Source: Paracoccaceae bacterium
GTDB taxonomy: Bacteria; Pseudomonadota; Alphaproteobacteria; Rhodobacterales; Rhodobacteraceae
Direction: 5' to 3'
Assembly: GCA_028874915.1 (NCBI GenBank)
Contig: JAPPHA010000034.1
Coordinates: 1 to 64,000, forward strand
DNA: 64,000 nt
Each line of letters starts with the position of its first letter. Position 1 is the stretch's first letter. The position numbers and the translations under genes are program-made. The notes beneath the pieces are model-generated. The model made no database searches. It saw only the letters and a program-made list of their open reading frames with translations, and was not told the DNA's origin. Shown in pieces: positions 32,692-42,335 of this stretch.

Positions 32692-33492
32692 TTGTCTGCG
32701 ACACCTGGCGCCATCGATTGCGAATACACCGTCGAGGGACGCGGCCCGCCCCTCTTTCTCGTTCACGGCATCGGTGCCGCTCGGGACGCCTGGCGTTTTG
32801 TCCTGCCGGAACTCTCGAGGCATTTCACGGTGATTATGCATGACCTTCGAGGCCACGGCGCCTCGCCGGTACCGGACGGACCGTTTGGCCTCGACGAACT
32901 GGTCGCGGATCTCGAGCGGGTCCGGGAACGAACCGGGTTCGAGACCGGTCACTTTGCCGGCCATTCCCTCGGGGGCATGATCGGTCCGGCCTATGCCCGC
33001 CGGTTCGCGAAACGCGTCCGTTCGCTCGGTCTTCTGTCGACGGCTGCGGGCCGGACGGATGCGGACCGCGCCGCTGTCGGCGCCGTCATCGCCGCCATGG
33101 AGGAGAAAGGCATCGGGCCGGTGCTGGAAACGCTGACCCGCCGCTGGTTCACCGACCGTTTCATCGCCGAAAACCCCGCAGTGGTCGATCGGCGCCTCAG
33201 GCAGGTGACCGACACGAACGCCGCCGTGTTCATGTCGGTCTTCCGGATCTATGCCGAGACGGAAATGCTTCCCTGGCTGCCCAGTGTCACGGCCCCGTCA
33301 CTGGTCATGACGGGCGAGCACGACGGGGGATGCAGTCCGCGTCTCAATGCGCGGATCACCGACGCCCTCCCTGACGCCAGGCTCGTGATTCTGCCAGGTG
33401 TCAAGCATGCCATTCTGATCGAGGCGCCCAACCGCGTGTCAGCGGAGATGATCCGGTTTCACGAATCGGCCGACGCCGCGTTCGCACGGTAG
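32692..33492 (+). CDS. alpha/beta hydrolase (enol-lactonase-like)
   Basis: A 266-residue hydrolase opening with TTG at 32692. The fold markers are LFLVHGIGAARDAW (oxyanion loop), MHDLRGHGASP, the nucleophile elbow GHSLGGMIG (catalytic Ser near residue 94), the acid region SLVMTGEHDGGC and the catalytic histidine GVKHAIL near residue 241. The pattern resembles 3-oxoadipate enol-lactonase and related esterases, but no pathway genes flank it, so the substrate is open. Confidence 0.82.
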   Translation: MSATPGAIDCEYTVEGRGPPLFLVHGIGAARDAWRFVLPELSRHFTVIMHDLRGHGASPVPDGPFGLDELVADLERVRERTGFETGHFAGHSLGGMIGPAYARRFAKRVRSLGLLSTAAGRTDADRAAVGAVIAAMEEKGIGPVLETLTRRWFTDRFIAENPAVVDRRLRQVTDTNAAVFMSVFRIYAETEMLPWLPSVTAPSLVMTGEHDGGCSPRLNARITDALPDARLVILPGVKHAILIEAPNRVSAEMIRFHESADAAFAR

Positions 33493-33679
33493 AGCCGGGT
33501 CGTTCTCCGCGGAAGCCAGGATTGCGCTCGGGTGGAGATTGGCTGGCTCCGGGTCCGGACCTGGACGCCTGCCGGAATCACCCGACGGGAACCTGTGTGC
33601 ACCTGAAAAACCCGGTTTCTCGGGCGGGTCGTTGCGTGTATGGAACCCGTTCCCGACTTGCGGTTGATGGAGATCAGCG

Positions 33680-34702
33680 ATGGGCTACCGAATCGCCGTC
33701 GCCGGCGCCACCGGCAACGTGGGCTGCGAAATGCTCAACGTCCTGGCGGAACGACAGTTTCCGGTAGACGAAGTGGCAGCGCTTGCGAGCCGCAAGTCCC
33801 TTGGAACGGAATGCCAGTTCGGTGACAGAACCCTGGCGGCACAGGATCTCGAACAGTTCGACTTCTCCGGCTGGGACATCGCCCTGTTTGCAATCGGGTC
33901 CGAGGCGACCCGAAAGTATGCGCCAAGGGCCGCGCGGGCCGGCTGCACAGTGATCGACAATTCGTCGCTCTACCGATACGATCCGGAGGTTCCGCTGATC
34001 GTACCGGAGGTCAATCCGGACGTTATCACGGAGTTCAGCCGCAAGAACATCATTGCCAATCCCAACTGTTCGACGGCCCAGTTGGTCGTCGCGCTCAAGC
34101 CGTTGCACGACCGGGCGCAAATCCGCCGGGTGGTGGTATCGACCTATCAATCGGTCTCCGGTGCCGGGAAACAGGGTATGGACGAACTGTGGAGCCAGAC
34201 CCGGGGCAAGTATGTCCCCGGCCAGGAGGTTGAACCGTCCGTCTTCAGCAAGGACATCGCCTTCAACGTCATTCCGCATATCGACAGTTTCATGGAAGAC
34301 GGAGTCACCCGCGAAGAATGGAAGATGGTCGCGGAGACCAAGAAGATCGTCGATCCGTCCATCCGGGTCACCGCGACCTGCGTCCGGGTTCCGGTCTTTG
34401 TCGGCCACTCCGAGGCCGTCAACATCGAGTTCGAGGAATTCCTTGACGAGGAGGAAGCCCGAGACATCCTTCGGGAGTCTCCGGGGCTGCTGGTGATCGA
34501 CCAGCGCGAGGACGGTGGTTACATCACCCCCGCCGAATGTGTCGGCGAATACGCCACATTCGTCAGCCGCATCCGTCAGGACCCGACCATCGAGAACGGC
34601 CTCAACCTCTGGTGTGTTTCCGACAACCTTCGGAAAGGGGCCGCGCTCAACGCGGTCCAGATCGCGGAGCTTCTCGGCCGTCGCGTCCTCGGCAAGGGAT
34701 GA
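33680..34702 (+). CDS. asd: aspartate-semialdehyde dehydrogenase
   Basis: A 340-residue NADP-dependent enzyme that reduces aspartyl phosphate to aspartate semialdehyde for lysine, threonine, methionine and cell-wall synthesis. The nucleotide motif AVAGATGNVGCEM is at residues 6-18, the catalytic cysteine is in ANPNCSTAQ (about residue 131), and the substrate-binding region includes STYQSVSGAGKQGMDEL and VPVFVGHSEAVNIEF. A ribosome site (GGAG) lies upstream of the ATG. A terminator hairpin follows 12 nt after the stop. Housekeeping gene, standing alone. Confidence 0.96.
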   Translation: MGYRIAVAGATGNVGCEMLNVLAERQFPVDEVAALASRKSLGTECQFGDRTLAAQDLEQFDFSGWDIALFAIGSEATRKYAPRAARAGCTVIDNSSLYRYDPEVPLIVPEVNPDVITEFSRKNIIANPNCSTAQLVVALKPLHDRAQIRRVVVSTYQSVSGAGKQGMDELWSQTRGKYVPGQEVEPSVFSKDIAFNVIPHIDSFMEDGVTREEWKMVAETKKIVDPSIRVTATCVRVPVFVGHSEAVNIEFEEFLDEEEARDILRESPGLLVIDQREDGGYITPAECVGEYATFVSRIRQDPTIENGLNLWCVSDNLRKGAALNAVQIAELLGRRVLGKG

Positions 34703-34714
34703 CAATCACAAGGC

Positions 34715-34744
34715 AGGCGGTCGATCGGAAGATCCGACCGCCTT
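34715..34744 (+). terminator. hairpin after asd
   Basis: GGCGGTCGATC pairs with GATCCGACCGCC around a short GGAA-type loop with one bulge, followed by TTAAA. It lies 12 nt after the asd stop and also faces the end of the minus-strand SRPBCC gene, so it may serve both. Confidence 0.65.
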
Positions 34745-34814
34745 AAACCCGGTGGGGTGGTCCGTCCGGCGGGCGGGGACTCCACGCGTCCGATACGGGT
34801 CCCGCGTGTTCCGA

Positions 34815-35348
34815 TCACTCCCTGGTGACCACGGAGTTCAGATTCGCGAGGCCCCGCTCGTAGTCCGCACCGACCCAGGAATCGAGCATCAGCCCCATGT
34901 AGCGGGCGATGGGATTGTAGCCGAGGTGACTGACCAGACCCCAGGTCACCTCCGTGCGACCATCCGTCTCTGAAAGGTCGAAATATGCCTCGGCCGTCCC
35001 CATGGACCCGAAGTCAAGCGCGGTCTCGACCCGTTCGTTCTCGACACTCAGGGTGATTTCCTGCGACCCGGACCCGACGCTTTCATGGTCCGACGTCCAT
35101 TCCAGACGGTTCCCGACACCCTGCTCCGGACCCGAATAGACAAGCCCGACATCCGGGTCGAGCGCCAGCCACGGTGACCATTCCTCGGTCCGCTGCAAGG
35201 AGTTGACATAGGGGAAAATCTCGGTGGCGGACGCCGGAATGACCACCGACCGAACCACCGTAACCGTGCCCGGCAGCAGATAGGCGCCAAGAACGGCGAG
35301 GACGACAAGACCGGCGACGATCTGAATGATGCGGACGATGATCTTCAT
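34815..35348 (-). CDS. SRPBCC-fold protein with N-terminal membrane anchor
   Basis: A 177-residue protein from the ATG at 35348. One N-terminal membrane segment (IIQIVAGLVVLAVLGAYLLP) precedes a START/polyketide-cyclase-like domain: SVVIPASATEIFPYVNSLQ, EEWSPWLALDPDV, GTAEAYFDLSETDGRTEVTW and GADYERGLANL near the end. Such domains bind hydrophobic ligands. No partner gene is evident. Confidence 0.8.
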   Translation of the reverse strand: MKIIVRIIQIVAGLVVLAVLGAYLLPGTVTVVRSVVIPASATEIFPYVNSLQRTEEWSPWLALDPDVGLVYSGPEQGVGNRLEWTSDHESVGSGSQEITLSVENERVETALDFGSMGTAEAYFDLSETDGRTEVTWGLVSHLGYNPIARYMGLMLDSWVGADYERGLANLNSVVTRE

Positions 35349-35781
35349 GGTCGACTCCAAGGTTAGGGGACTGGCTCCGCCCAGCAAGAATCAGCCGGGC
35401 CCGGTTGTTGAACTCCCGAAGTATCACGGTGAAAGACCCGTTTCGCCGCGGATTTCGGATGGGCCTCATATCCATCGGGCGGAATGTGTCAAGAGGCCCT
35501 GGTTGGCATGACCTGACGGACCCCGACGTTCGCACGGGCCGATTTCGGGCCCGGAACGAAACTGTTTTCCGAATCGGAGTGCGGGCGCCAAGCGAACCCG
35601 GTTTCTGGGCAAAGCGGACACGGCGTGGAAACGCGAAACCATCGAGCCAGTCTCTGCGGTGATCCACCCCTTGCCGCGGATGCGGAGAGAGTGGCATTGA
35701 CGACGCGACATCGCTCATGGAGTGAGGGTCAATGACGCGTTTCGCCGAATTCCCGGAATTCCGGAAGCCGCAGGTTCGGTT
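35349..35781. other. intergenic stretch, no gene seen
   Basis: Divergent region between the SRPBCC gene and the NlpC/P60 gene. The frames present are not protein-like. It should contain two divergent promoters. Confidence 0.4.
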
Positions 35782-36654
35782 ATGGCGGACATGATGGATC
35801 GCCGATTGTTCGCGGCCAATGCCCGGGTTGCGCATGTCTCGCTTTCGGACGATCCTGAGGTGACGCGGCAACGGAACATCCGGTTCGTGGACGGCCATCG
35901 TGCAAGCGTCGTCGCGCCCGTCGTCGATCTCCTCCGGTCGCCGGGCGGCGCCCGCGACCGGCAATTGCTTGCAGGCGCAGGGTTCCTGATCCTCGAAGCC
36001 GACTCGGGCGGCGGCATGGCTTTCGGCCGATGCGAGGCCGATGGCTACGTCGGCTACGTCGCCCGGGCGGGACTCGGGACCTTTCGGGCGCCGACACACC
36101 GGGTGACAAGCCTCGGGGCCCATGTCTATGCCAAACCTGAAATCAGGGCCGAACCCGTTACTGCGCTACCGTTTCGCGCGGGCGTCGTTGTCCGCGAAGG
36201 ATCCGAGGCGAATTCCCGGGACTGGTTTCGGGAACTGGTGACGGGCGGCTTCATGGCAGCGTCCCAGTTGGAGCCGGTCGCCGTCCAGGCAGCGGATCCG
36301 GTGGTGACGGCCGAACGGCTTGAGGGTGCACCCTATCTCTGGGGTGGTGACAGCAACTGGGGCCTCGACTGCTCGGCGCTCGTGCAAATGTCGCTCGAGG
36401 CAGCTGGCATCGTGGCGCCCCGGGACAGTGACATGCAGGCCGGCGCTGTCGGGACGCCGCTCGATTCGAACGCCCCGCTCGGCCGCGGTGATCTCGTGTT
36501 CTGGAATGGCCATGTCGGAATCATGGCAGACGGGCTCTGCCTGATTCACGCCAATGCCTTTCACATGGCCGTGACCATCGAACCGCTGGACGAGGTCGTC
36601 AGCCGTATCCGGTCCGCCGGAGAGGGCGATGTGACCGTCAAGAGACGTCCCTGA
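35782..36654 (+). CDS. NlpC/P60 (C40) cysteine peptidase
   Basis: A 290-residue protein from the ATG at 35782. Two SH3-like regions come first (about 55-170; YVGYVARAGLGTFRAPTHRV and WFRELVTGGFMAASQLEP), then the C40 catalytic domain. Its active site is LDCSALVQMSLEAAG (Cys about 206), GHVGIMAD (His about 251) and LIHANAFHMAV. Such enzymes cut gamma-D-glutamyl-diaminopimelate links in peptidoglycan peptides. No signal peptide is evident, as in the cytosolic dipeptidase-like members. Confidence 0.87.
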   Translation: MADMMDRRLFAANARVAHVSLSDDPEVTRQRNIRFVDGHRASVVAPVVDLLRSPGGARDRQLLAGAGFLILEADSGGGMAFGRCEADGYVGYVARAGLGTFRAPTHRVTSLGAHVYAKPEIRAEPVTALPFRAGVVVREGSEANSRDWFRELVTGGFMAASQLEPVAVQAADPVVTAERLEGAPYLWGGDSNWGLDCSALVQMSLEAAGIVAPRDSDMQAGAVGTPLDSNAPLGRGDLVFWNGHVGIMADGLCLIHANAFHMAVTIEPLDEVVSRIRSAGEGDVTVKRRP

Positions 36655-36743
36655 TGCCAGTCGCAGCCGACAACTCGAAACGGGAACGGTGGATTCGGTA
36701 GAGGCGGGAGACCCGGAAGTCCCCGAGCCATCGCGTCCCGTGA

Positions 36744-37097
36744 TCAGGCGACCACCCGGAGGCGTTTGGAGTCGAAGGCCCCGATGACGGCCTTGAGGTC
36801 ATGGCCGCGACGATAGACCCGTCCGTCCATCCCGATCACGGAATAGACGTGTCCGCCCTTGCCATTGCTGCCGACATCCCGTTTTTCGATTCGATAGATC
36901 GGCGTCTCGGATGAGCGCCGGAAAATCGAGAAGACGGCAGAATCCCGGAGACTGGAAATGTCGTAGTCCCGGCAATGGCCGGCCGCCACCATCTGCCCAT
37001 AGACGGGGAGGATGACTCCGAGTTCCCGCCGGCTGAAGAACATGCGGTCTGTCGATGGACTGCGGGACGGAAAACGCCGGACGTTCTCGAAGCTCAT
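36744..37097 (-). CDS. DUF2794 family protein
   Basis: A 117-residue protein from the ATG at 37097. The DUF2794 pattern is clear: MFFSRRELGVILPVYGQMVA, RDYDISSLRDSAVFSIFRR, PIYRIEKRDVGSNGKGGHVY and VYRRGHDLKAVI. The family is small, of unknown function and largely alphaproteobacterial, which helps place the genome. It is divergent from the gamma-glutamyltransferase gene. Confidence 0.9.
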   Translation of the reverse strand: MSFENVRRFPSRSPSTDRMFFSRRELGVILPVYGQMVAAGHCRDYDISSLRDSAVFSIFRRSSETPIYRIEKRDVGSNGKGGHVYSVIGMDGRVYRRGHDLKAVIGAFDSKRLRVVA

Positions 37098-37274
37098 ACG
37101 ACCATCTTGCGTGCCGGTGGGTCCGGGTGCAAGCAAAAACCGGGACAATATTGCCGACCGCGCATTGCGATTGACGCTGATCGGATTTCCGTATTCCCTT
37201 GCATGCCGGGAGCCCGATATCCGAGACTAACGGGTTCCCCTGCCTGGCGGAACGGTTCCGGAGATTCCCGAGAG

Positions 37275-38855
37275 ATGCGCGACTTCCAATTGCCCGGTCG
37301 ATCCCCGGTCTTTGCGACCCGGGGGATCTGCGCGACTTCGCATCCGCTGGCGGCCTCAACAGCTGTCCGGATACTCCAGGATGGGGGCAATGCCGTCGAT
37401 GCGGCGATTGCTGCTGCCGTCCTCCTCGGAATCTGCGAACCGCCCATGACGGGCCTCGGCGGTGACTGCTTTGCCCTCATCAAGCCCCCCGGCCGCGAAT
37501 CGGTGATTGCGCTCAACGGCTCCGGGCGAAGCCCGGCTGGTCTTGACGTCGACAGGATTCGCGCGTCCGGGCGGACGACGATGCCGGACCGGGGAATCGA
37601 GACCGTCACCATTCCCGGAGCCGTCGACGCCTTCTGCCGTCTGGCCACCGACCACGGTCGGCTCGGGCTGGACACGCTGCTGGCGCCGGCAATTCACTAT
37701 GCGGAGGCCGGCGTGCCCGTGGGGCCGAGAACCGCCTTCGACTGGGCGCGGGCTGCGGAACGGTTGGAGGGCGCCGCCCGCCGGCACTTTCTCTTCGACG
37801 GGTCGCCGCCCTACCCGGGCCAGATCTTCCGTGCGCCCGGGCAGGCGGAAGTCCTTCGCCGAATCGCGAAGGATGGGCGAGAGGCTTTCTATTCCGGCGA
37901 GGTGGCCGAGGACATGGTGGCGTCGTTGGGACGCGCCGGAGGCAGCCACGTTGCCGAAGACTTCACGGCCACTGCCTGCGAATACTCGGAGCCGATTTCC
38001 GGATCCTACCGGGATATCGAACTGCTCGAACACGCACCGAATGCACAGGGGGCAACCGCCATCCTGATGGCGCGCATCCTGGCTGAATTCGACCTGCAAC
38101 CATTCGATCCCTCCGGTGCCGAACGAGCCCATCTGGAAGCCGAAGCCGGCAAGCTCGCCTATGACGCCCGCGACCGCTTCATCGGGGACCGGGACCGGGT
38201 GACCCGACTGGATCACATGCTATCGGACACGACCGTTCGATCGCTGGCGGCGCTCATCGACCCGGAACGCGCGATGCCGGGTCCGAGGGACCGGACCGAG
38301 GCGGTCCATCGGGACACCGTCTATCTGGCCGTTGTGGACCGCGACCTGATGGCGGTGTCGATGATCTATTCGGTCTTCCATGGCTTCGGGTCAGGCCTGG
38401 CGTCGGAACGTTTCGGGATCAGTTTTCAGAGCCGGGGTGCCGGGTTCAGTCTCCGGGACAACCTTCCGAACACGGTGGCCGGCGGCGTGCGGCCGCTTCA
38501 CACGATCATCCCCGCGATGATTCGTTCGAATGACCGGATCACGATGCCCTTCGGCGTCATGGGCGGCCCCTACCAGCCGACGGGTCAAGTGCGCCTCGTG
38601 ACCAACCTGGTGGACTATGGAATGGATCCGCAGACGGCTATCGACGGCCCCAGGAGTTTTTGGGACGAGGGCACTCTCTTGCTCGAGCGGGGGTACCCGA
38701 TGGCCGTCCACGACCATCTCCGGGACATCGGTCACTCCGTTTCGATCCCCGAGATACCGCACGGCGGTGCCCAAGCCATCCTCATTGATCACGACGCCGG
38801 TGTCCTCCAGGGCGCGTCCGACCCCCGGAAAGACGGCGCTGCAATCGGTTACTGA
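37275..38855 (+). CDS. gamma-glutamyltransferase family protein
   Basis: A 526-residue Ntn-hydrolase precursor from the ATG at 37275, following a GAGA-type ribosome site. Family blocks are NAVDAAIAAAVLLGICEPPM, TGLGGDCFALI, GIETVTIPGAVDAF and GRLGLDTLLAPAIHYAEAG. The autocleavage region reads HRDTVYLAVVDRDLMAVSMI, with the catalytic Thr near residue 346. The C-terminal part has FGVMGGPYQPTGQVRLVTN and RDIGHSVSI. No signal peptide is seen, so it may be a cytosolic member that hydrolyses gamma-glutamyl compounds or related acylamides. The pxp genes that process 5-oxoproline lie about 9 kb away. Confidence 0.9.
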   Translation: MRDFQLPGRSPVFATRGICATSHPLAASTAVRILQDGGNAVDAAIAAAVLLGICEPPMTGLGGDCFALIKPPGRESVIALNGSGRSPAGLDVDRIRASGRTTMPDRGIETVTIPGAVDAFCRLATDHGRLGLDTLLAPAIHYAEAGVPVGPRTAFDWARAAERLEGAARRHFLFDGSPPYPGQIFRAPGQAEVLRRIAKDGREAFYSGEVAEDMVASLGRAGGSHVAEDFTATACEYSEPISGSYRDIELLEHAPNAQGATAILMARILAEFDLQPFDPSGAERAHLEAEAGKLAYDARDRFIGDRDRVTRLDHMLSDTTVRSLAALIDPERAMPGPRDRTEAVHRDTVYLAVVDRDLMAVSMIYSVFHGFGSGLASERFGISFQSRGAGFSLRDNLPNTVAGGVRPLHTIIPAMIRSNDRITMPFGVMGGPYQPTGQVRLVTNLVDYGMDPQTAIDGPRSFWDEGTLLLERGYPMAVHDHLRDIGHSVSIPEIPHGGAQAILIDHDAGVLQGASDPRKDGAAIGY

Positions 38856-39089
38856 AATCCGGCGACGGCCGGACCCGGGATACGTGGGATCCCATGAACC
38901 GCCCGACCGGTGGAAAATATAGTAGGATTCCGTATTCCTGTACCCTCCTGATGTGATTGAGAGGCCTGCTCCGGATTCGTGTCGAACGACAAATGTCGGA
39001 AGACCCGTTTGCGGTCTTCAGGGGACGGAACACGACAGGGGCGGAACGCAAGCCATCGTTCATCTCGAAAATTCGCTGAAGAGATTGCT

Positions 39090-42000
39090 ATGAGCCTGAA
39101 TGACTGTGTTCTGCATGGCGGCTGGGTTCCGGGTGGGGCCGGTGGGAGTTTCGTGATCTGGGCTGAGGGTTTCGAGACCAGCAACGGAGCGGACCCGGGA
39201 CAACATCCCTTTCATTTGGACCCGGACACCCTCCACGACGTGATACAGACGGCCTTTCCGGATCCACGGGCGGGTCCATCGGCGAAGCCGGCACCCTTTT
39301 CCTTGCACGCCCTTTTGCCCAGCGATTCGAAGGGTCCGGCTCCGTCGCTTGAATGGCGAGCCGGGCACGAAACCGAAACGACAGAGCCGGATTCGTGGCG
39401 ATGGTGGACTGTCGAAGGGCTTTCGATAGCCAACCCGATGGCCGTGCTCGATTCGATCGACTTCCTTCGGGACTTTCCGGAAATCCGGATCGGCAGCGAT
39501 CTTCGCTTCTGGGCGGGACTCTCGGCCCGGCTTGATGATGCGATCCGGCGCCACGAGTACCTGCCGGCAGTTTTTCCCAAGGCACGTCCGCTCCCGAAGT
39601 CAGGCCGGAAGAGGCGCGGGAAACTGACGGAACAATCCGTGACCTTTGAGACCGGCTGGGAATTGACCGAAGAGGCCACCGCTGCCCTGGTCGAGTCGTT
39701 TTCAGTCGCAATTCCGGGAATCTGCAGGTCTCTCCGGACAGACGTTTCGGCGCCCGCAGATGACGGCCCGCGCCTCCATGAGGCCAAGGGCCTGATTCGC
39801 CACTTTGTCTCGGCTGAACTCCAACGGCGCATTCGAACCGTCCGGTTCCCGGTCTCGGCCCTGAAGCGATTCCGGGATCCGTTTCCCGGGAAGGCTCTGC
39901 CGGATCCAGTTACGCGATTCGGACAGAAACGGTCAGCCCACTACGCAGACGTTGCCGTCACCGAAACCGAGTGGCGGCAATGGCGCCGCTGGCGCGACTC
40001 GATCAACCGCTCGGCCGCTGCGGCGGAAGAGAGAATTTGCTTCCGGCTGACGGACCCGGAGGCAGGTGCACCGGACCAATGGTGCCTCGAATGGCTGCTC
40101 ACGTCCCGTAGCGACCCTTCGCTCGTGATTCCGCTCTCGGAATTCTGGACGACCCAAAGGTCTGCCCGGAGCCTCGCCGAGGTTCTGCTGCAACTGGGTC
40201 AGGCTGCACGGCTTTACACGAAGCTCTGGGAGGGCATGGAATCCCGCACCCCCGATTCCGTTTTCCTCGACAGGAGTGAAGCGTTGGCATTTCTTCGCGA
40301 GGACGCTCCGATACTGCAGGGCGCGGGTTTTCAGGTCATTGTCCCCTCGTGGTGGACGGTCACAGGACAGCGGCGGCTCCGGCTCCGGATGTCGGCCCGT
40401 TCCACGAGAAGTGGCGGGAAGTCCGGAACCGAGTCGAGTGGAATCCTCGGGATGGACACGGTGGTCGAGTGGCAACCGACGGTGGTTCTCGACGGCATCC
40501 CCATGACTCGGGAGGAATGGGAAGCCGTGGTTCGGGCCAAGGAAGGCCTGGTCTTCATGCGGGGCCAATGGATGGAACTCAGCGCCGGGGAAGTCGCGCG
40601 GCTGGAGGAATTCTGGCAGGCCGAACCCCGGTTGGAAGAGGCCAGCCTCGCCGACATGTTGCGGGCTTCGGCAGATCCGGAAACGGAGGTGGTCTTCCAG
40701 GACGGGCTCGGCCAGGCCATGTCGCAGCTTCGGGAACCGGGCACGCTCGAGGTCCAGGATCAGCCGGATTCCCTGACTGGCACGCTCCGGAACTATCAGT
40801 TGCGCGGGCTTTCCTGGCTCTCCTTCCTCGAAGGCCTCGGTTTTGGCGCCTGCCTGGCCGATGACATGGGTCTCGGCAAGACTGTACAGGTTCTGGCCAC
40901 ACTGCTCCGCGATCTTTCGGTCAATCCCGGCGCCGGTCCGACCCTATTGGTCGCACCCACCTCAGTGCTGGGAAATTGGCAGCGCGAGGCCAGCCGTTTC
41001 GCACCCACGCTGAAAACCGGTATCCACCATGGAAGCCAGCGACCGAAAACCCTCGAGGACTTGCGGAAGTCCGTTGACGGTCTCGATTTGGTGATCCTGT
41101 CCTTTGGCGTCGCCCGCCTGGACAGCAAGCTGCTCAAAAGGATCCGGTGGCGGCGTCTGGTAGTCGATGAAGCCCAAAACCTGAAGAACCCTGCAGCCGC
41201 CATCACCAAGGCGCTGGCCGCCATCCCGTCGGAACGGCGGGTCGCGTTGACCGGAACGCCGGTCGAGAACCGGCTCCTGGATCTCTGGTCGCTGTTCAGC
41301 GTCGTCAACCCTGGATTCCTTGGAAACGTGACGCAGTTCCGGAGGGAATTCGAACGGCCGATCATGCGCGATGCCGATCGGAAGGCGCTTGCGCGTCTCA
41401 AGGAGATGGTCCAACCCTTCATCCTGCGACGTCTGAAGAGCGACAAGTCGATCATCAGGGACCTTCCGGAAAAGATCGAGCAGAACGCCCATTGCAGCCT
41501 GACCAGCGAGCAGGCAACGCTCTACGAGTCGGTCGTCAGGGACATCGACGCCCGGCTGACAGAAGAAGACGGAATCAGTCGCCAGGGCCTGATGCTCTCG
41601 GCGCTCACACGATTGAAGCAGATCTGCAACCATCCTGCCCAATACCTTCAGGACGGGAGCGACTTTTCGGAATCGCGTTCGCACAAGCTCGCCAGGGTCT
41701 GCGAGATGCTCGACGAAATTCATTCGGAAGGTGAAAGCGTTCTCCTGTTCTCGCAGTTCACCGAAGTCTGCAAGGCGCTGGAAGCGCGAATCAGAGGACG
41801 CATCGGCTGCCCGGTCCACTATCTCCATGGCGGAACGCCCATTGGCCTTCGCCAGCACATGGTCGACCAGTTCCAGGATCCGGATTCGGAACCATCAGTT
41901 TTCGTCCTCTCACTGCGGGCGGCCGGCGTCGGCCTGACGTTGACCCGGGCCAATCACGTGATCCACTTCGACCGGTGGTGGAATCCCGCTGTCGAGAACC

Positions 42001-42224
42001 AGGCGACCGACCGGGCCTACAGGATCGGCCAAACCAAGGTAGTCTTGGTTCACAAGATGGTGACGCTCGGGACCCTCGAGGAAAGAATAGATCGTCTCAT
42101 CGAGTCCAAACGAAAGCTGGCGGAGGAGGTGGTGGGAGCCGGCGAATCCTGGCTTGCAGACATGGGGAATGATGCCTTCCGGGACCTGATCCGGCTTGAC
42201 CGGCAAGACGCCGTGATCGCCTGA
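39090..42224 (+). CDS. SNF2-family helicase-like ATPase
   Basis: A 1044-residue protein from the ATG at 39090. The N-terminal 570 residues include an SNF2-associated region (WQPTVVLDGIPMTREEWEAV and MRGQWMELSAGEVARLEEFW). The ATPase core follows: Walker A ADDMGLGKTVQVLATLL (about residue 590), Walker B DEAQNLKN (about 692), GTPVENRLLDLWSLF and the C-terminal helicase lobe with LRAAGVGLTLTRANHVIHFD and DRAYRIGQTK (about 940-980). Such bacterial SNF2 proteins translocate on DNA without unwinding it. The SWIM zinc-finger gene 112 bp downstream is its usual partner. Confidence 0.92.
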   Translation: MSLNDCVLHGGWVPGGAGGSFVIWAEGFETSNGADPGQHPFHLDPDTLHDVIQTAFPDPRAGPSAKPAPFSLHALLPSDSKGPAPSLEWRAGHETETTEPDSWRWWTVEGLSIANPMAVLDSIDFLRDFPEIRIGSDLRFWAGLSARLDDAIRRHEYLPAVFPKARPLPKSGRKRRGKLTEQSVTFETGWELTEEATAALVESFSVAIPGICRSLRTDVSAPADDGPRLHEAKGLIRHFVSAELQRRIRTVRFPVSALKRFRDPFPGKALPDPVTRFGQKRSAHYADVAVTETEWRQWRRWRDSINRSAAAAEERICFRLTDPEAGAPDQWCLEWLLTSRSDPSLVIPLSEFWTTQRSARSLAEVLLQLGQAARLYTKLWEGMESRTPDSVFLDRSEALAFLREDAPILQGAGFQVIVPSWWTVTGQRRLRLRMSARSTRSGGKSGTESSGILGMDTVVEWQPTVVLDGIPMTREEWEAVVRAKEGLVFMRGQWMELSAGEVARLEEFWQAEPRLEEASLADMLRASADPETEVVFQDGLGQAMSQLREPGTLEVQDQPDSLTGTLRNYQLRGLSWLSFLEGLGFGACLADDMGLGKTVQVLATLLRDLSVNPGAGPTLLVAPTSVLGNWQREASRFAPTLKTGIHHGSQRPKTLEDLRKSVDGLDLVILSFGVARLDSKLLKRIRWRRLVVDEAQNLKNPAAAITKALAAIPSERRVALTGTPVENRLLDLWSLFSVVNPGFLGNVTQFRREFERPIMRDADRKALARLKEMVQPFILRRLKSDKSIIRDLPEKIEQNAHCSLTSEQATLYESVVRDIDARLTEEDGISRQGLMLSALTRLKQICNHPAQYLQDGSDFSESRSHKLARVCEMLDEIHSEGESVLLFSQFTEVCKALEARIRGRIGCPVHYLHGGTPIGLRQHMVDQFQDPDSEPSVFVLSLRAAGVGLTLTRANHVIHFDRWWNPAVENQATDRAYRIGQTKVVLVHKMVTLGTLEERIDRLIESKRKLAEEVVGAGESWLADMGNDAFRDLIRLDRQDAVIA

Positions 42225-42335
42225 GAACCGGAACAGTCGGAAGGGAGGAACCTCGGATGCCGGACCGGGCACGGGCTCCGGGACCACAGTGGCACCGGTG
42301 AGGCCGCGCAAAATGGGGAGAAAGGAACGAGCACG